Assembly: GCF_963576675.1 (NCBI RefSeq)
Contig: NC_088911.1
Location: 85,961,256-86,025,255, forward strand
Length of the DNA: 64,000 nucleotides
Reading direction: 5' to 3'
Source: Euphorbia lathyris
Lineage: Eukaryota > Streptophyta > Magnoliopsida > Malpighiales > Euphorbiaceae
Of the stretch, positions 22,423 through 34,077 are shown piece after piece. A program made the translations under genes and the position numbers. The stretch's first letter is position 1; every line of letters starts with the position of its first letter. The notes under the pieces were generated by a model. The model was not told the DNA's origin and did not search any database. It worked only from the letters and a program-made list of their open reading frames with translations.

Positions 22423-25100
22423 CTAAAGCCAATTGTTTCTAAAACTTATCCCAGTAGAAGTTAAATGACGATCATGTACTTTCTGGGTTAAAGGCTTTGT
22501 CAACGGATCTGCAACGTTGTCCTCTGTAGGTACTCTTTCTATTCTCACATCTCCTCTAGCCACAATCTCTCTAATGATGTGGTATCGCTTTAGGTAGTGC
22601 TTGGATGCATTATGAGACCGTGGTTCCTTTGCTTGCGCAATGGCTCCATTGTTATCACAGTAGAGAGTAATGGGATTGACAATGTCAGGCACCACACCTA
22701 GTTCTGTAATGAACTTTCTAATCCAAACTACTTCCTTTACTGCTTCCGCAGCAGCGATGTACTCTGACTCGGTCGTAGAGAAAGCTACGCTTCCCTGCTT
22801 GGAACTTTTCCAACTGACCGCGCCCCCATTCAAGATAAACAGGTATCCTGATTGGGATTTAAAATCATTCTCATCTGTGAGATGACTAGCGTCTGAAAAT
22901 CCTTCAATTTTCAAATCTCCTTCTCCGTACACTAGGAACATATCTTTAGTCCTTCTCAAGTACTTAAGAATGTTCTTGACGGCAATCCAATGCTCGTCTC
23001 CCAGATTCCCTTGGTAACGACTCGTTACAGATAACGCGAACGCTACGTCAGGTCTAGTGCATAGCATACATAATCAAACCGATCGCGCTGGCATACGGGA
23101 CTACAGCCATGCGTCGTTTGTCATCATCAGTTTTAGGACATTGATGATTGTTTAACTTTACTCCATGTACCATGGGTAAGTTACCTCGTTTCGATTCAAG
23201 CATGCTAAACCGATTTAGCACCTTTTCAATGTATGTAGCCTGTGAAAGACCAAGCAGTCTACGCGATCTATCCCTGTAGATCTTTATACCAAGTATATAG
23301 GCTGCTTCACCAAGGTCTTTCATTGAGAAGTTACCGGATAACCATACTTTCACCGATTGTAATAGAGCAATGTCATTTCCCATTAACAGTATATCGTCCA
23401 CATATAGTATGAGAAATGCTATAGAGCTCCCACTTGCTTTCTTGTAAATGCAAGCTTCTTCGCAATTTTGTTCGAAACCAAATTGTTTTATGGTTTCGTC
23501 AAAACGCTTGTTCCAGCTTCTAGATGCTTGCTTGAGTCCATAAATGGATCTCTAAAGTTTGCAAACTTTATTTGCATCCTTTGATATGAAACCTTCAGGC
23601 TGCATCATGTATACATCCTCAAGTAGATTTCCATTTAGGAAAGCTGTTTTCACATCCATTTGCCAAATCTCATAATCAAAATGAGCGGCAATTGCAAGCA
23701 TGATTCTGATTGATTTGGACATAGCAACAGGAGAGAAGGTTTCGTCATAATCAACACCTTGTTTCTGACGATATCCTTTCGCTACCAACCTAGCCTTGTA
23801 GGTGCTAACCTTTCCATCCATGTCAGTCTTCTTTTTGAAGATCCACCTGCACCCAATGGGAATTATCCCTTCGGGTGGATCAACCAAAGTCCACACTTGG
23901 TTAGTATACATGGAATCCATTTCAGAATCCATGGCCTCAAGCCATGCTTTAGAATCTGGACTAGTAAGAGCCTCTTCGTAGTTTTCGGGTTCGTCGTCTA
24001 ACACGGGAACCTCGTTATCATCTCCCACTAGAAAACCATATCTAACTGGGAGTTCACGAACTCTTCGTGATCTACGAATAGGTGCCATTGGAGTCTCATC
24101 TAATGGGACTTCTTCGGGTACCTCAACCGCTTCTGTTGTTTCAGTCGGTGTTTCTTCCTCTTGAACTTCGTCGAGTTCAATCACGCTTCCCTTTTGCGTT
24201 TCTTCGAGAAACTCTTTCTCTAAGAAGGTTGCATGCTTGGATACTATTACTTTCTGATCATCTGGATGATAGAAGTAATACCCTATGGTTTCCCTGGGAT
24301 ATCCAATGAAGAAACATTTATCAGATTTAGAATCTAATTTGTCGGACGCAATGCGTTTGACATATGCTGAACAACCCCATACTCTCATAAACGAGAACAC
24401 AGGTTTCTTACCAACAAACAATTCATATGGTGTGGAACTAGCGGATTTCGTTGGTACTCGGTTCAGGGTGAAGAGGGCAGTTTCTAAGGCATAGCCCCAG
24501 AACGTCTTTGGAAGTATGGCCATGCTCATCATGGATCGTACCATATCTAATAGGGTACGGTTTCTCCTCTCGGATACACCATTGTGTTGTGGTGTATAGG
24601 GAAGTGTCCATTGTGAGCATATCCCACATTCAGTTAGATAATTCAGAAAATCATAAGAAAGATATTCGCCACCTCGATCAGATCGAAGCGTCTTTATTTT
24701 CTTTCCTAATTGATTTTCCACTTCATTCTTGAAGCATTTGAACTTGTCAAAGGCTTCTGATTTGTGCCTCATCAAGTAGATATAACCATATCGAGTATGG
24801 TCATCTATGAAGCTAATGAAGTATCTGAATCCTCCTCTTGCTTGGACTGACATAGGACCGCATACATCTGAATGAATAAGTCCTAGAGTGTCTGATACAC
24901 GCTCACCTTTATTGCTAAAGGGTGTCTTTGTCATTTTACCTTTTAAACATGATTCGCATGTTTCCAATGATTCAGGATCAATTGGATCTATAAGCCCATC
25001 TGAATGTAGCTTTAGCATGCGTCTCTTGTTTATATGACAATGCCACAAGTAAGTTGAATTATCTAGCTTATGTCTTTTGGTATCAATTGCGAAAAACAGA
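22423..25100 (-). pseudogene. Copia pol: integrase, reverse transcriptase, RNase H (broken)
   Basis: Integrase (25100-24000) keeps the DDE triad (HSDVCGPM, RSDRGGEY, NGVSERRNRTL). Its zinc-binding start reads LWHCHINKRRM, which lacks the RLG of the family's usual WHxRLGHIN, so the finger is damaged. Reverse transcriptase follows (RWIFKKKTDMDG, WQMDVKTAFLNG). It meets a TAG at 23552-23554 just before RSIYGLKQ, then continues in the same frame through YVDDILLMGND near 23400. A frameshift near 23056 precedes TRPDVAFALS. RNase H (23050-22423) keeps FSDAS, STTESEY and YCDNNGA. Family knowledge predicts one polyprotein with gag. At least one nonsense and one frameshift break it. Confidence 0.9.
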
Positions 25101-25233
25101 AATCAACACATAAATCCCATTTTGTGATATTCCTGAGAAATAGAAAATCGAATCTCTATAAAAATTGCAATGTTTTTTCTTTATAGAACATACCATATGT
25201 TGGAGTACCGGCTTTTCCCTTCTGGAGGGTAGC

Positions 25234-26011
25234 TCAGTACAAAGAACAATTTCTCTTCCAATGCCCCACGTCACCATAATAGTGGCACTTTCTTTTGGGC
25301 TTCTTCACTTCCTTTCCCTTAACTTTAGTGGGCATGGCTTTCTTACCTTTCTTGGGATGTTTAGGATTGGGAGAATTCCCTTTCCTCTTCTTTGATCCCT
25401 CTATGACAAGAGCCGGTATAGCCTTGTCTTTCTGAATATTGGGCTCAACTGACTTGAGCATATTTGCAAGCTCTTCAAGAGAGGTTTGCAAGTCATTCAT
25501 CTGATAGTTCATGATGAACTATGAATAACTCTTTGGGAGGGATTGAAGAATTAAGTCTACACTTAGTTCGTTATCCATCGCGAATCCAATACTAGAAAGT
25601 TTGGTAATGTAGCCAATCATCTTGACACAATGTGTCATTATAGATGTGCCCTCTTGCATCTTGCAATGATATAGCAACTTGGATATCTCGTAGCGTTCGC
25701 ACCTGGTCTGTTTCCCAAACAGTTCCTTTAGGTGCACGATGATGGAACAGGCATAGTTGCCTTTTTAATTCCGATGTCATCGATGCAAGTATGATGCATC
25801 CGGCATGATCGTCATCAGCCTTGTGCTTCTGGTAAGCATCGATTTCCTCGATGGGAGCATCATCCTCAGGGATAGGGGGTATCGATGTATCAAATACATA
25901 CCCTATTTTATCGAACTTCAAAACAATTTTGAGGTTGCGATACCAGTCGGTGAAGTTTGAACTATTCAACTTGTTATCGGTAAATGTATTTTGCAGATTG
26001 GTGTTAGTCAT
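25234..26011 (-). pseudogene. Copia gag (frameshifted, defective zinc knuckle)
   Basis: The frame begins at 26011 with a gag-like start (KLNSSNFTDWYRNLKIVLK), shifts near 25735 to a frame with HCKMQEGTS and PKSYS, and shifts again near 25515. The knuckle near the end reads CHYYGDVGHWKRNC. The usual CX2CX4HX4C has Cys where the fourth residue here is Tyr, so zinc binding should fail. Only about 140 bp separates the knuckle from the integrase finger. A Copia protease with its DTG/DSG active site normally lies there; none is seen, so protease has been deleted. Confidence 0.85.
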
Positions 26012-27781
26012 GATTTTAAGAGTGTTTTAATTTAAAACTTGAGATGTGAGAAAGAGTAAATGTATGTCATTCATTTGCTTTAAAGTATATCAATCTAAAA
26101 TTATAGGCCTTTTAGTTTATTTCAGATTGCTCCCACTATTTTGCCAAATTAATAACCCTCCATATTAATTCGAAGAATTTCACAAATCCTTTAGTGAGCT
26201 AGGATCCTAACTCCTGAGATTTCGCCTTGAGTTTGCTCAACAAGCTAGTCTCATTTGTTAGGTAGATTCATGTAATCAATCACATCTTGAATGTGACTCC
26301 TAGGTTATTGGGTTACTAACCACATTAGTAACTAATATGCTATTCACATTAATCCCAACTATATTGCCCATTAGTTTATGACAACATGAGTTTGCTCATC
26401 CAATTATCATAATCTAATTTAAGTATTACCCCATATTCATGAAAGAATGACTTTCGATAATTCAGGTGTTACCATAAGACCCCGAGCTTGAGTTTGCTCA
26501 ACAACCCAAAGGCCCCCAGTACTGCCGGCTGAATTATAATATTAGGGAGGGGCAACCGATTTTAATAACTTGCTTATTTACTTAACTTTTTAACGAGGGA
26601 TTTTATTTAAGTCTCATAATCTAACTTAGTCTTGATTTGCTTTAGCATACATCAGACATACATACATTAACATACATTGGCGTTATGGACATATCATCTA
26701 AATTATTCCGTCGAGCCAGAGACGGAATAAAAGGCCAAACCTAAGGAAATACTAACTATTACATATTTCTCTTTAGGTCCTCCGTCTTCTCCATGGCGCC
26801 TTGAAATTACATATTAATTTCTATACTACTATAAGAAAACTTCAATTGAATTGAAGGGAATCAGATGAGAGGAGAAATTACAATAGATAGTAGAAAGGCA
26901 GGACGCGCCGACCCTATTTCAAAAATACCAAAAGACTAAAAGAGGGTCCAAATATGTCCATAACTCCAAACATGCATAGACTCAATTAAATAAATTTAAT
27001 TGGTTGATTACATAACCGACTTATGTAATATTTAGGTTAATCACATTAACTCGTCAAATTAACTTTCATCCAATTTTACTTCTAATCGTTTTGTATCTTT
27101 ATATTAATCCTTAGATTAATATAACCATATAAAACGTCGATTATGCATGTCCCAATTATTTTGATTTCAATTCATTTAACACTTTGATTTACAACTTGGT
27201 AAAAACAAACTTTTAAACGAATTTTTCATTCGATAATCAAAACAGAAAACTATTAATTTCCGAAACATATATATATATATATATATATATAAATTATATT
27301 CAAGCCGATTTTAACAATTAAAATCAAGTGGGATTCGGGCCGGGGCCCGAAACTGGGCTGCTGCCGCGAGGCAGCAGCCGCGCGACAGCGGCTGGTCAAG
27401 CCGTGAGGCGCGACCCGAGCCGCTGTCGTATTTATTTTTTTTTATATAAAATATATATATATATATCAGATTTTAAAACGGTTTTAAAAAACGATTTTCA
27501 GAAATAGGAAAAACTACAATAGATTTCCGTTTTACCATTTAGAATTAATAAAACTAATTTTATTAACCTAACTATAAAATTAATAGATTTTGTTACAATG
27601 ATTATCAACCGAAATAATTAGGAACATACGCATAATCAATTTTAATTAACAATTAACTAAAATTTATTTATCTTTAGAATTAATTAATCAAACAATTTGT
27701 TAATTAATCCTAACCATAAATATTTATTCAATCCTATTGAAAACTTCTAAATTTTCATATATGAAATAACGGATTTAACGA
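26012..27781 (-). other. Copia 5' leader (1.8 kb) with a GC-rich hairpin cluster
   Basis: Long untranslated leader between primer site and gag, mostly AT-rich with an AT microsatellite at 27267-27291. A GC island at 27335-27428 contains three consecutive perfect hairpins: TCGGGCC/GGCCCGA (27335-27350), GCTGCTGCC/GGCAGCAGC (27357-27378) and CGACAGCGGCT/AGCCGCTGTCG (27383-27428). It lies about 350-450 nt after the primer site, where packaging or dimerisation signals often sit. Confidence 0.7.
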
Positions 27782-27795
27782 TGGCTCTGATACCA
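27782..27795 (-). other. Copia primer binding site, tRNA-Met
   Basis: The minus strand reads TGGTATCAGAGCCA one base after the 5' LTR, complementary to the 3' end of initiator tRNA-Met. Confidence 0.9.
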
Positions 27796-27796
27796 C

Positions 27797-29514
27797 TGAA
27801 GGAAATTAAGGCTAAGGTATAGCAGCGGAAATATAAAATTTTTAGCCTACTTCCTTTTAACCATAGGATTCGTTAATCGTTATTTCATATAAAGAGGGAT
27901 AAGAAGGAATACCTTTCGATGAACAATCTACCGTTGTTAAAGAAGCGCCCACAAATCTTCTCCGAGATTCCAACCACAAAGTATAATACGGTGAGGTTAA
28001 GATGGAATCAACCTTAATGTAGGTTTCGAAAATCACAATAAGGGGAGGGGATTAGCTTAGTCGAAATTCTCATAGGGAGGGGGTATATATAGTCGCTTGT
28101 ATCTAAACCCTAGTTAGATAGGAATAAGTTACTTAATAGGAATTCCATTCGGAATAGGATTCCTAATTATTATCTTATAATATATCAAATACATTTAGGA
28201 TAATAATAAATAACCTAATTGGATAATAATATGAGTATATTAATCTAATTAAAACTCCTAAGTTAATTATCTCTTAATTAATTTAATTCACAAACCTAAT
28301 CAAATTAGAATTAATGGAATTAAAATAATTCCTTATTTACTATATATAAATTTCGGCCCCCTCTATATAAATGGGCCTTACTGGGCTCAATTGGGCTTCC
28401 ATCTATTAATCATATCCATCTCTCTTTTGGTTCCAAGTCTTATGTGTGATCCATTAGGTTCTTACTACTTCTGGCCGTATGCAACTATTAAATTAATTTC
28501 TTCAAGAATTATATTTAATCCTTGCATAACGGAATGATGTACTGAGTATGTTATAGGCAAGTCTGTAATCATTCCCCCAGAGTCCGTTAAGAAGACAAGT
28601 TGATTCTGTCGTTAACCCTTCCGTATTAGTTACAGTATAATTCGATCCTTTATCAACTACATCCTTGAACTGAATCTTATGACTATGGGTGATGTCAAGT
28701 CACATATAGCGAGACGTTCATTTTACTTATACAGGCCGAGTCAACTCAAATAGATAGGTTAAGTGAAATCTGTATTTCTACTCTTAAGCTATCACCTTGC
28801 AAGGATTTAGAGTCGAGTCTTCCACAAGCGATCCTTGGATATATCTCCCATTAATCGGGAGTGATAAATGCTCAATCCAATGTATAACTACCCTGACATT
28901 ACCTCCTGTGACACCCAACCTTTGCAGTTCACACCCCAGAGTCATCTCTGTTAAGGATCGTGGGACCACAGGATCAAAGTCTCACATTCAGTAATTCAGG
29001 ATGACCAATTAACATTCCTTTGAGTCTGGGGATTACTTATACCTATTAATACCAATGAGATGAACAAGTGACAAGGATGAATCTACCCATCCTGTTATCT
29101 CAAATCGGATCCCCAATCCTAATGAACGACGTTTCATCGGATCTATGTAACTGTCCAGATATCTATATATATGAAGCTTGTGAGATCAGCTTTCTGTCGG
29201 ACAGAAGACATTGTTACATACAAGTCTCAACAGTGATATATCAATCCTAAACATATCACTTGACTTGGGGCGGTTTTAAGTTTATTAGTTTATTATAAAG
29301 TTTTGTCTCACTTCATGCTTGTATGAACACTTTATAATCACTTTAAACAAACTTACGGATTTCCTTTTATTAGACTTTATTTAGTGCTTAAAAGGGATTG
29401 CCTTTATATAGTTATAAAACATATATCTCATTAAAACAAATGATATAAAGAACAATTCATTTACATTAAGTTTGTATCCTGCAACAATTGACTATAGGAC
29501 ACTAAACCCCAACA
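27797..29514 (-). repeat. Copia 5' LTR (1718 bp)
   Basis: Partner of 20702-22408. The element's promoter should lie here, but I could not place the transcription start with confidence. Confidence 0.95.
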
Positions 29515-29547
29515 ATACACGCTTATAATTTTTGCTTTAAACGTTCC

Positions 29548-29675
29548 TTCCATACCTCGATTGTGATAAGGGTGGTCGCAACCGTGGCCAAAAGTAAACG
29601 GTACTTAATTATCCTTCCCTTTCATACCTCGATTGTGATAAGGTTGGTCTCAATCGTGGCCAAAAGTTAAGAATT
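29548..29675. repeat. 72-bp tandem repeat in the Athila 3' region
   Basis: CATACCTCGATTGTGATAAG...GGTCGCAACCGTGGCCAAAAG occurs at 29551 and again at 29623. Related text (GATAAGGGTGGTCTTGATCG) occurs at about 20586-20605 on the other side of the Copia insertion. Confidence 0.7.
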
Positions 29676-30257
29676 CAACTAATTGATTAATTAATATGAA
29701 TTTAAAATTGAAATTGTAACTTGGGAAAAAGAAAGATAGCACATTCATCCTATATTGACTTAAAATTCAACATGTATTATGGCTAAAGTTTCCTTAAAAA
29801 CTTCAATTGGTGTTAATGTAAGACGAAATCAAACCGAGCTAAAATTGTTAGTTCAATTTAATGCCTATAAACCTAATTGAAAATTTAAAATAAGATTTAT
29901 TGTATCATGAATTGCATGATATAAAATAGAGATTGAAAATAAAGAATTTATTTAATTAAAATACATTCACTCGAGACAATTTTACTTAAAATCGTATCGG
30001 AGATTTGTGAAAATTTTTGAAAAATATTACCCGTATACGTATAGAAATATTCTTTCTAACGATAATGATAACCTAAACAAATAATTATATTAACTTATGG
30101 TTAATTTATGAACATACGAAAAATGTGTTGCAATATATTAGTGTTGAAAAATAAAATGTGTTGCATTTGTATAAAAACTATTCGTTGCATTTATTTGTTT
30201 TGCAAAATAATATTTTCGTAGCATTTATTCGTATATATGGAAATGATATATGTATAT

Positions 30258-30278
30258 CTCCTCCCACACTTAAATTGG
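30258..30278 (-). other. second polypurine-tract-like motif of Athila
   Basis: The minus strand reads TTTAAGTGTGGGAGGAGAT about 200 bp after accessory ORF B. It closely resembles the tract next to the 3' LTR and could be an internal or former tract. Confidence 0.45.
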
Positions 30279-30472
30279 ACCATGTCCTCATTGGTGCAAA
30301 AAGTGAGAAAACATAAAAATGTAAATACGAAATAAGGCATACTATAAAAAAGATATAAATTGTAGGAAATTAAACTTTCAACATAAAATTAAAAATAGAA
30401 AATGTACTAAACATAGGAAAATTAAAATTGTACCACAATATAACAAGATAAAAAGAAAATAAAGAAAACAAC

Positions 30473-31693
30473 CTATGTTTGAGGTGGGGAATCCGGATGT
30501 GTAGGTGAAGTCTCCACATTTCGGCGTCGGAAAAAGGAAAGCATCCGATGCCGAGTCGATCTATGCTCACGCCTCAAAAGGTTGAGGTTGTCATTCATCA
30601 CCATATTATTTTCTACCAAGTCATCAATTCTTAAGTTCATTTGACGATTGTTGGAATTGATTTGGTCCAAAATCCTCCGCAAATCCACCGGATCATCCGC
30701 TTGAGGTGCTTGGGGTTGTGGTTGAGCTGGGGGTTCATCTTCCCCTCCTACCGCCTCTCCGCCGCCTTCGGTACCTGCAAATTGAGAACTTGAAGCGCCA
30801 CCACCCATAGTGCCACGAAGGTGGGCAATACGGGAGGCATACGAAAGAAAGACGGGGGGGGACCTTGAGGTAGCAATAAATGAGCCCGCTCAAGAGCCGA
30901 GATGTCCAAAAGTGGAACATACCCACGGTAGGTGGACATGTTAAAATCAACCAATTCACCCCGAGCTCCCAACACAATAGCGGTGATAAAAATTACAAAG
31001 AGGGATTTGAATGGTAGTAGCCCTCGAAGCACGGAACAAATTATCGAACAACATACCAATGCTATCAATCCTCAAACCTTTAAACAAGCTATCCAAAACA
31101 TACAAATCCCGAACCTGAACCTTTGAACTCTCCACACGACCAAACAAGGAGAAACTCAAAAATTTGTGAAAGAAGAACACACAATTGTCCTTAATCAACT
31201 TGCTTGAAGTGTTTTTCGAATTAAAATAGTCTTGATCCGAAAGAGTTTGCCAAACAGCATCATTATCAAAATCTTTAGGCTTATCATAAAAATCAGAAGT
31301 AGGGAAACCAACCATATTTCCCATTGCTTCATAATCAATGGTGTATGTGATACCATTATTCCTAAAAGAGATTGAGGTTTTCTTCTTGTTCATGGTCAAA
31401 GTGACCAAAAATTCCACCACATATTCATTAATACGCGGAAAACGCATATTAACAAATTCTTGCCAACCCAACGCCTCAATAAAAGCATCAATTCGAGTAG
31501 AGAAATTCAATGTTCGTACCGAATGGAAGTCTAAGAAGTGCATATCCACAAATTGGCGGTCGGCTTGTGAAAAATGTTTGAAACGAACGGCTTCCTCCTC
31601 CGAAGCGATGTCGAAATAAGCTCCACATTGAACCCGAAGGCGATTAGCTTCCGTAACAGCGGGCTTGTTACCAACACGCTTAGTCCTAACCAT
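30473..31693 (-). pseudogene. Athila accessory ORF B (env-position protein, frameshifted)
   Basis: From 31693, 245 residues read in one frame and include ALGWQEFVNMRFP, a VGFP motif, HKFLSFSLFGR and RDLYVLDSLF. This is the conserved core of the Athila ORF-1-type family (PF03078, recognised from memory). The protein then shifts frame near 31000 to GARGELVDFN...LERAHLLLPQG, and again near 30800 to an Ala/Gly/Gln-rich stretch and a Leu/Asn-rich coiled-coil-like end (RRILDQINSNNRQMNLRIDD). The C-terminal half is richer than in ORF A, which stops earlier. The core aligns clearly with ORF A (LGW..F..MRFP, FNSK, HKFL..SLFGR, LYVL), so the two are paralogues. Function is unknown. A TATA-like box and the palindrome module lie upstream. 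Confidence 0.8.
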
Positions 31694-31932
31694 GGTGATG
31701 GTATTTAGTGTGTTTAGGGTTTGAGAAGAAGAAGAAGAAGAAAAAGGAATTGAGAGAAAGAGTAAAGCTTGAAGATGAGTTTGGGGGTTTGAATTGGAAG
31801 TGATTGAAATAGAAAAGAGGATAAAAATTGGAGTGAATAAATTGGGAAGAGTAAAAGTAGGTTTTTGGGGAAGAGTTTGGAGTAAGGGATTGGGTAAAAA
31901 GAGAGGTGATGTGAGGTTTGTGTAAGAAGTAG

Positions 31933-31944
31933 GGTTATATAGGG
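31933..31944 (-). promoter_or_regulatory. TATA-like box upstream of accessory ORF B
   Basis: The minus strand reads CACCCTATATAACCCT about 240 bp before the ORF B start codon. The palindrome module begins about 85 bp further upstream. Confidence 0.4.
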
Positions 31945-32027
31945 TGATTAGGTGAATGTATAGGTAGAATAGGAATAGGAAGAGGCAAAAATAGTGGCAA
32001 AATCGGAATCAAAAGGGCACATATTAC

Positions 32028-32149
32028 GCGTGTCGCGACCGCGAATAGCAAAGCCGCGGTCGCGGCACGCGATTTTCAGGGAATTCTCCTCCTGAAATTC
32101 GTCCGTTTTTGCTGCTCATACCGAGAATTATTAATTCTCGGTAGAGAAT
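32028..32149 (-). promoter_or_regulatory. palindrome module upstream of accessory ORF B
   Basis: A 16-bp inverted repeat with one mismatch (GCGTGTCGCGACCGCG, 32028-32043, against 32055-32070), then a palindrome ACCGAGAATT...AATTCTCGGT (32120-32142). It is CpG-rich in an AT-rich setting. Compared with the LTR, the two parts are in the opposite order. Confidence 0.65.
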
Positions 32150-32743
32150 TGGTCAAAATGGCCCATTTGGATGCCTATTGACATGGTTTGTGCAATTTTG
32201 TTGATGATTTGGTTCCTGAACTTAATATAAAGTGTCCCTGCACTTAAAAACTAAAATAAATGACATTAATTGCAAGGAAAACCAAAGGTTTAACCTTAAT
32301 AAATTGAATTAAAGTGTAATAAATTGGTTTATGAATAATTAATGAAACTTAAATGTTCATTTATTCATATAAGTTAAAAGAATCATATTAAGTGCATAAT
32401 AAGTGCATATAAATATATATTAATTATAGGAACTTAGTCAATTGAATGAATTAATGTTTTAAACTCAATGAATGAAGTTTGTGAAAATTGGATTAAGTGT
32501 GAATATATGTGTTAATTAAGAAAACCATGATTGTTCAATATTATAGATTTTATATAGATTTAACCATGATTATATAAAAAATGGAATCAAACATATGTAT
32601 ATCTAACCTTTGTAAAATTAATAAATGAACTAAAATGAAATAGAACTTTATTGAATAAAACAAAAATTATAAAAACAAAGAATGAAACCAAATAATACAA
32701 AAACACACAAAATATGCACAAAAAGAAAAACTATAAACCTAAA

Positions 32744-33691
32744 CTATTCTATATACTCATCCCTATCAAGCGGGATATTTCTGGCCTTAATACGATCAAT
32801 TTGAAACTGCATGAAAGTTTCACGTTCCGGTGCAGATAGAAAGTGAGGCCCTGCTCGAAAGACACGTTTTACAAGTCCTTCGTGCTCGAGAAATTCATAG
32901 TCAATTGTCGGGAAGAATTCATCATCACTCCAGGGAACATCAATGGTACCCTTTGTACCAAGAATTATTCCACAGATTATATTGCCGAACCCAATCTTCT
33001 TATCCTTGGATCGAGAAGCGGCGACAAGACCCTCCATCATAATCTTTGAAGAATCTACTACATTTCCCTGGAATATATCTCCAAGGACATAAAGATCTGT
33101 GTCACGGACCACACTACTGAATGTGCGACCGAATAAACTGTGACACAGGAATTTGTGCAGATACAGCATGGAGTTGGAGCGAAAAGAGTGATTATAGGCG
33201 AGTTTTGAATTGAATCGCCAGAATCCAGTGAGCATTCTCCAAATATCAGTGGATGTCATGTCTTTTCCAGGATGACGTTTGATTGTATTCCTCGGGGGAA
33301 AACCAAACCAAGCATGCAACTCGGGATAACCGAAAGTAAAGATTTCGCCTTCTCGATGAAAACTGAGACGTACTCGGCGTTTGTTAGTGAAACGCACGGT
33401 ACAGAAGAATTCGAGTATCCAGTCGCCTATTATTGGAAATCGCATTTGGGCGAATTTTGTCCACCCTAGGCGTTCCATATAGCGACTCATGTCATCAGTA
33501 ATGCCTAGTTGGCTGTTAAGAAATTCATCCATATACAAGATTCCGGTGAAGAATTTGTAATGGTGATTCCAATAACGCCTACCTTCATCGTGATTGAAGA
33601 TAGGAAAAGGCGCCCCATATCGCTTGGATAAGTCTGGGCGTTTGTTGCTTGAGGCAGCATTGTGCCTTGAAGGTTTGTATTTGGTAGGCAT
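32744..33691 (-). CDS. Athila accessory ORF A (env-position protein, 315 aa)
   Basis: One uninterrupted frame from an ATG at 33691 to a stop at 32744. The core motifs are RLGWTKFAQMRFP (about residues 75-87), FGYPELHAWFGFPP, FNSKLAYNHSF, LHKFLCHSLFGR and DTDLYVLGDIFQG. They match ORF B and the Athila accessory protein family. There is no signal peptide and no clear membrane segment, so despite its position it is not obviously an envelope glycoprotein. It is the only intact coding frame of the element. An upstream TATA-like box and palindrome module suggest its own promoter. Function is unknown. Confidence 0.85.
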   Translation of the reverse strand: MPTKYKPSRHNAASSNKRPDLSKRYGAPFPIFNHDEGRRYWNHHYKFFTGILYMDEFLNSQLGITDDMSRYMERLGWTKFAQMRFPIIGDWILEFFCTVRFTNKRRVRLSFHREGEIFTFGYPELHAWFGFPPRNTIKRHPGKDMTSTDIWRMLTGFWRFNSKLAYNHSFRSNSMLYLHKFLCHSLFGRTFSSVVRDTDLYVLGDIFQGNVVDSSKIMMEGLVAASRSKDKKIGFGNIICGIILGTKGTIDVPWSDDEFFPTIDYEFLEHEGLVKRVFRAGPHFLSAPERETFMQFQIDRIKARNIPLDRDEYIE

Positions 33692-33808
33692 GGTGTTGGT
33701 TTGAAGGAAACAAAGTTTCTGTTACTAAATGAAAAATGGTGTTTTGAAGAAATCAGAGGCCTGATAAAGATGAAAAGAATTGTAACAGAACTTGAATCCT
33801 CTAGGACT

Positions 33809-33820
33809 AATTTATAAGAG
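33809..33820 (-). promoter_or_regulatory. TATA-like box upstream of accessory ORF A
   Basis: The minus strand reads CTCTTATAAATTA about 120 bp before the ORF A start, with the palindrome module 144-258 bp further upstream. That is nearly the same spacing as in the LTR. Confidence 0.45.
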
Positions 33821-33962
33821 TTTTAGATGAAAAGAGGTGTTGTTTTAATCATGAAAAGGTATAAAATTACACCTCTCGGGAACGAAGAAACTTAAGGTTT
33901 CGTTTGTCAAGAGGTTCGTCGAAAGGTTTAGGATGATTCAGACCTGAATGTGCAGGAATTAC

Positions 33963-34077
33963 GCGTGTCGCGACCGAGAATTCTGAATTTACGGTCGCGA
34001 CACGCTGATTTCCTTACGGAAATCAGGCGTTGTAAGCCATGTCCTGATTCACGGTAGAGAATTTATTATTCTCGGTA
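33963..34077 (-). promoter_or_regulatory. palindrome module upstream of accessory ORF A
   Basis: A perfect 14-bp inverted repeat GCGTGTCGCGACCG (33963-33976) against 33992-34005, a small hairpin GATTTCC/GGAAATC (34007-34024), and a GGTAGAGAAT...ATTCTCGGTA palindrome (34053-34077). On the plus strand the last differs by one base from the minus-strand LTR copy, so the module is inverted relative to the LTR. Confidence 0.7.

Larger units (their letters stand above)
20702..29514 (-). mobile_element. Ty1/Copia retrotransposon, innermost and youngest layer
   Basis: LTRs 20702-22408 and 27797-29514 are nearly identical (about 10 substitutions and three indels by eye). The 5-bp target duplication ataca is perfect (20697-20701 and 29515-29519). 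It is transcribed on the minus strand: 5' LTR on the right, tRNA-Met primer site, a 1.8-kb leader, gag, integrase, reverse transcriptase and RNase H, polypurine tract, 3' LTR. The order INT before RT marks Copia, and the protein resembles the TNT1-94 type. Gag is frameshifted, the protease is deleted and pol carries stops, so it moved with help or decayed after insertion. It lies in the Athila 3' non-coding region. Confidence 0.95.

Noticed and set aside
32744..33691. Accessory ORF A as a retroviral envelope glycoprotein
   Set aside because: No signal peptide, no transmembrane anchor and no cleavage motif visible. Only its position is env-like.
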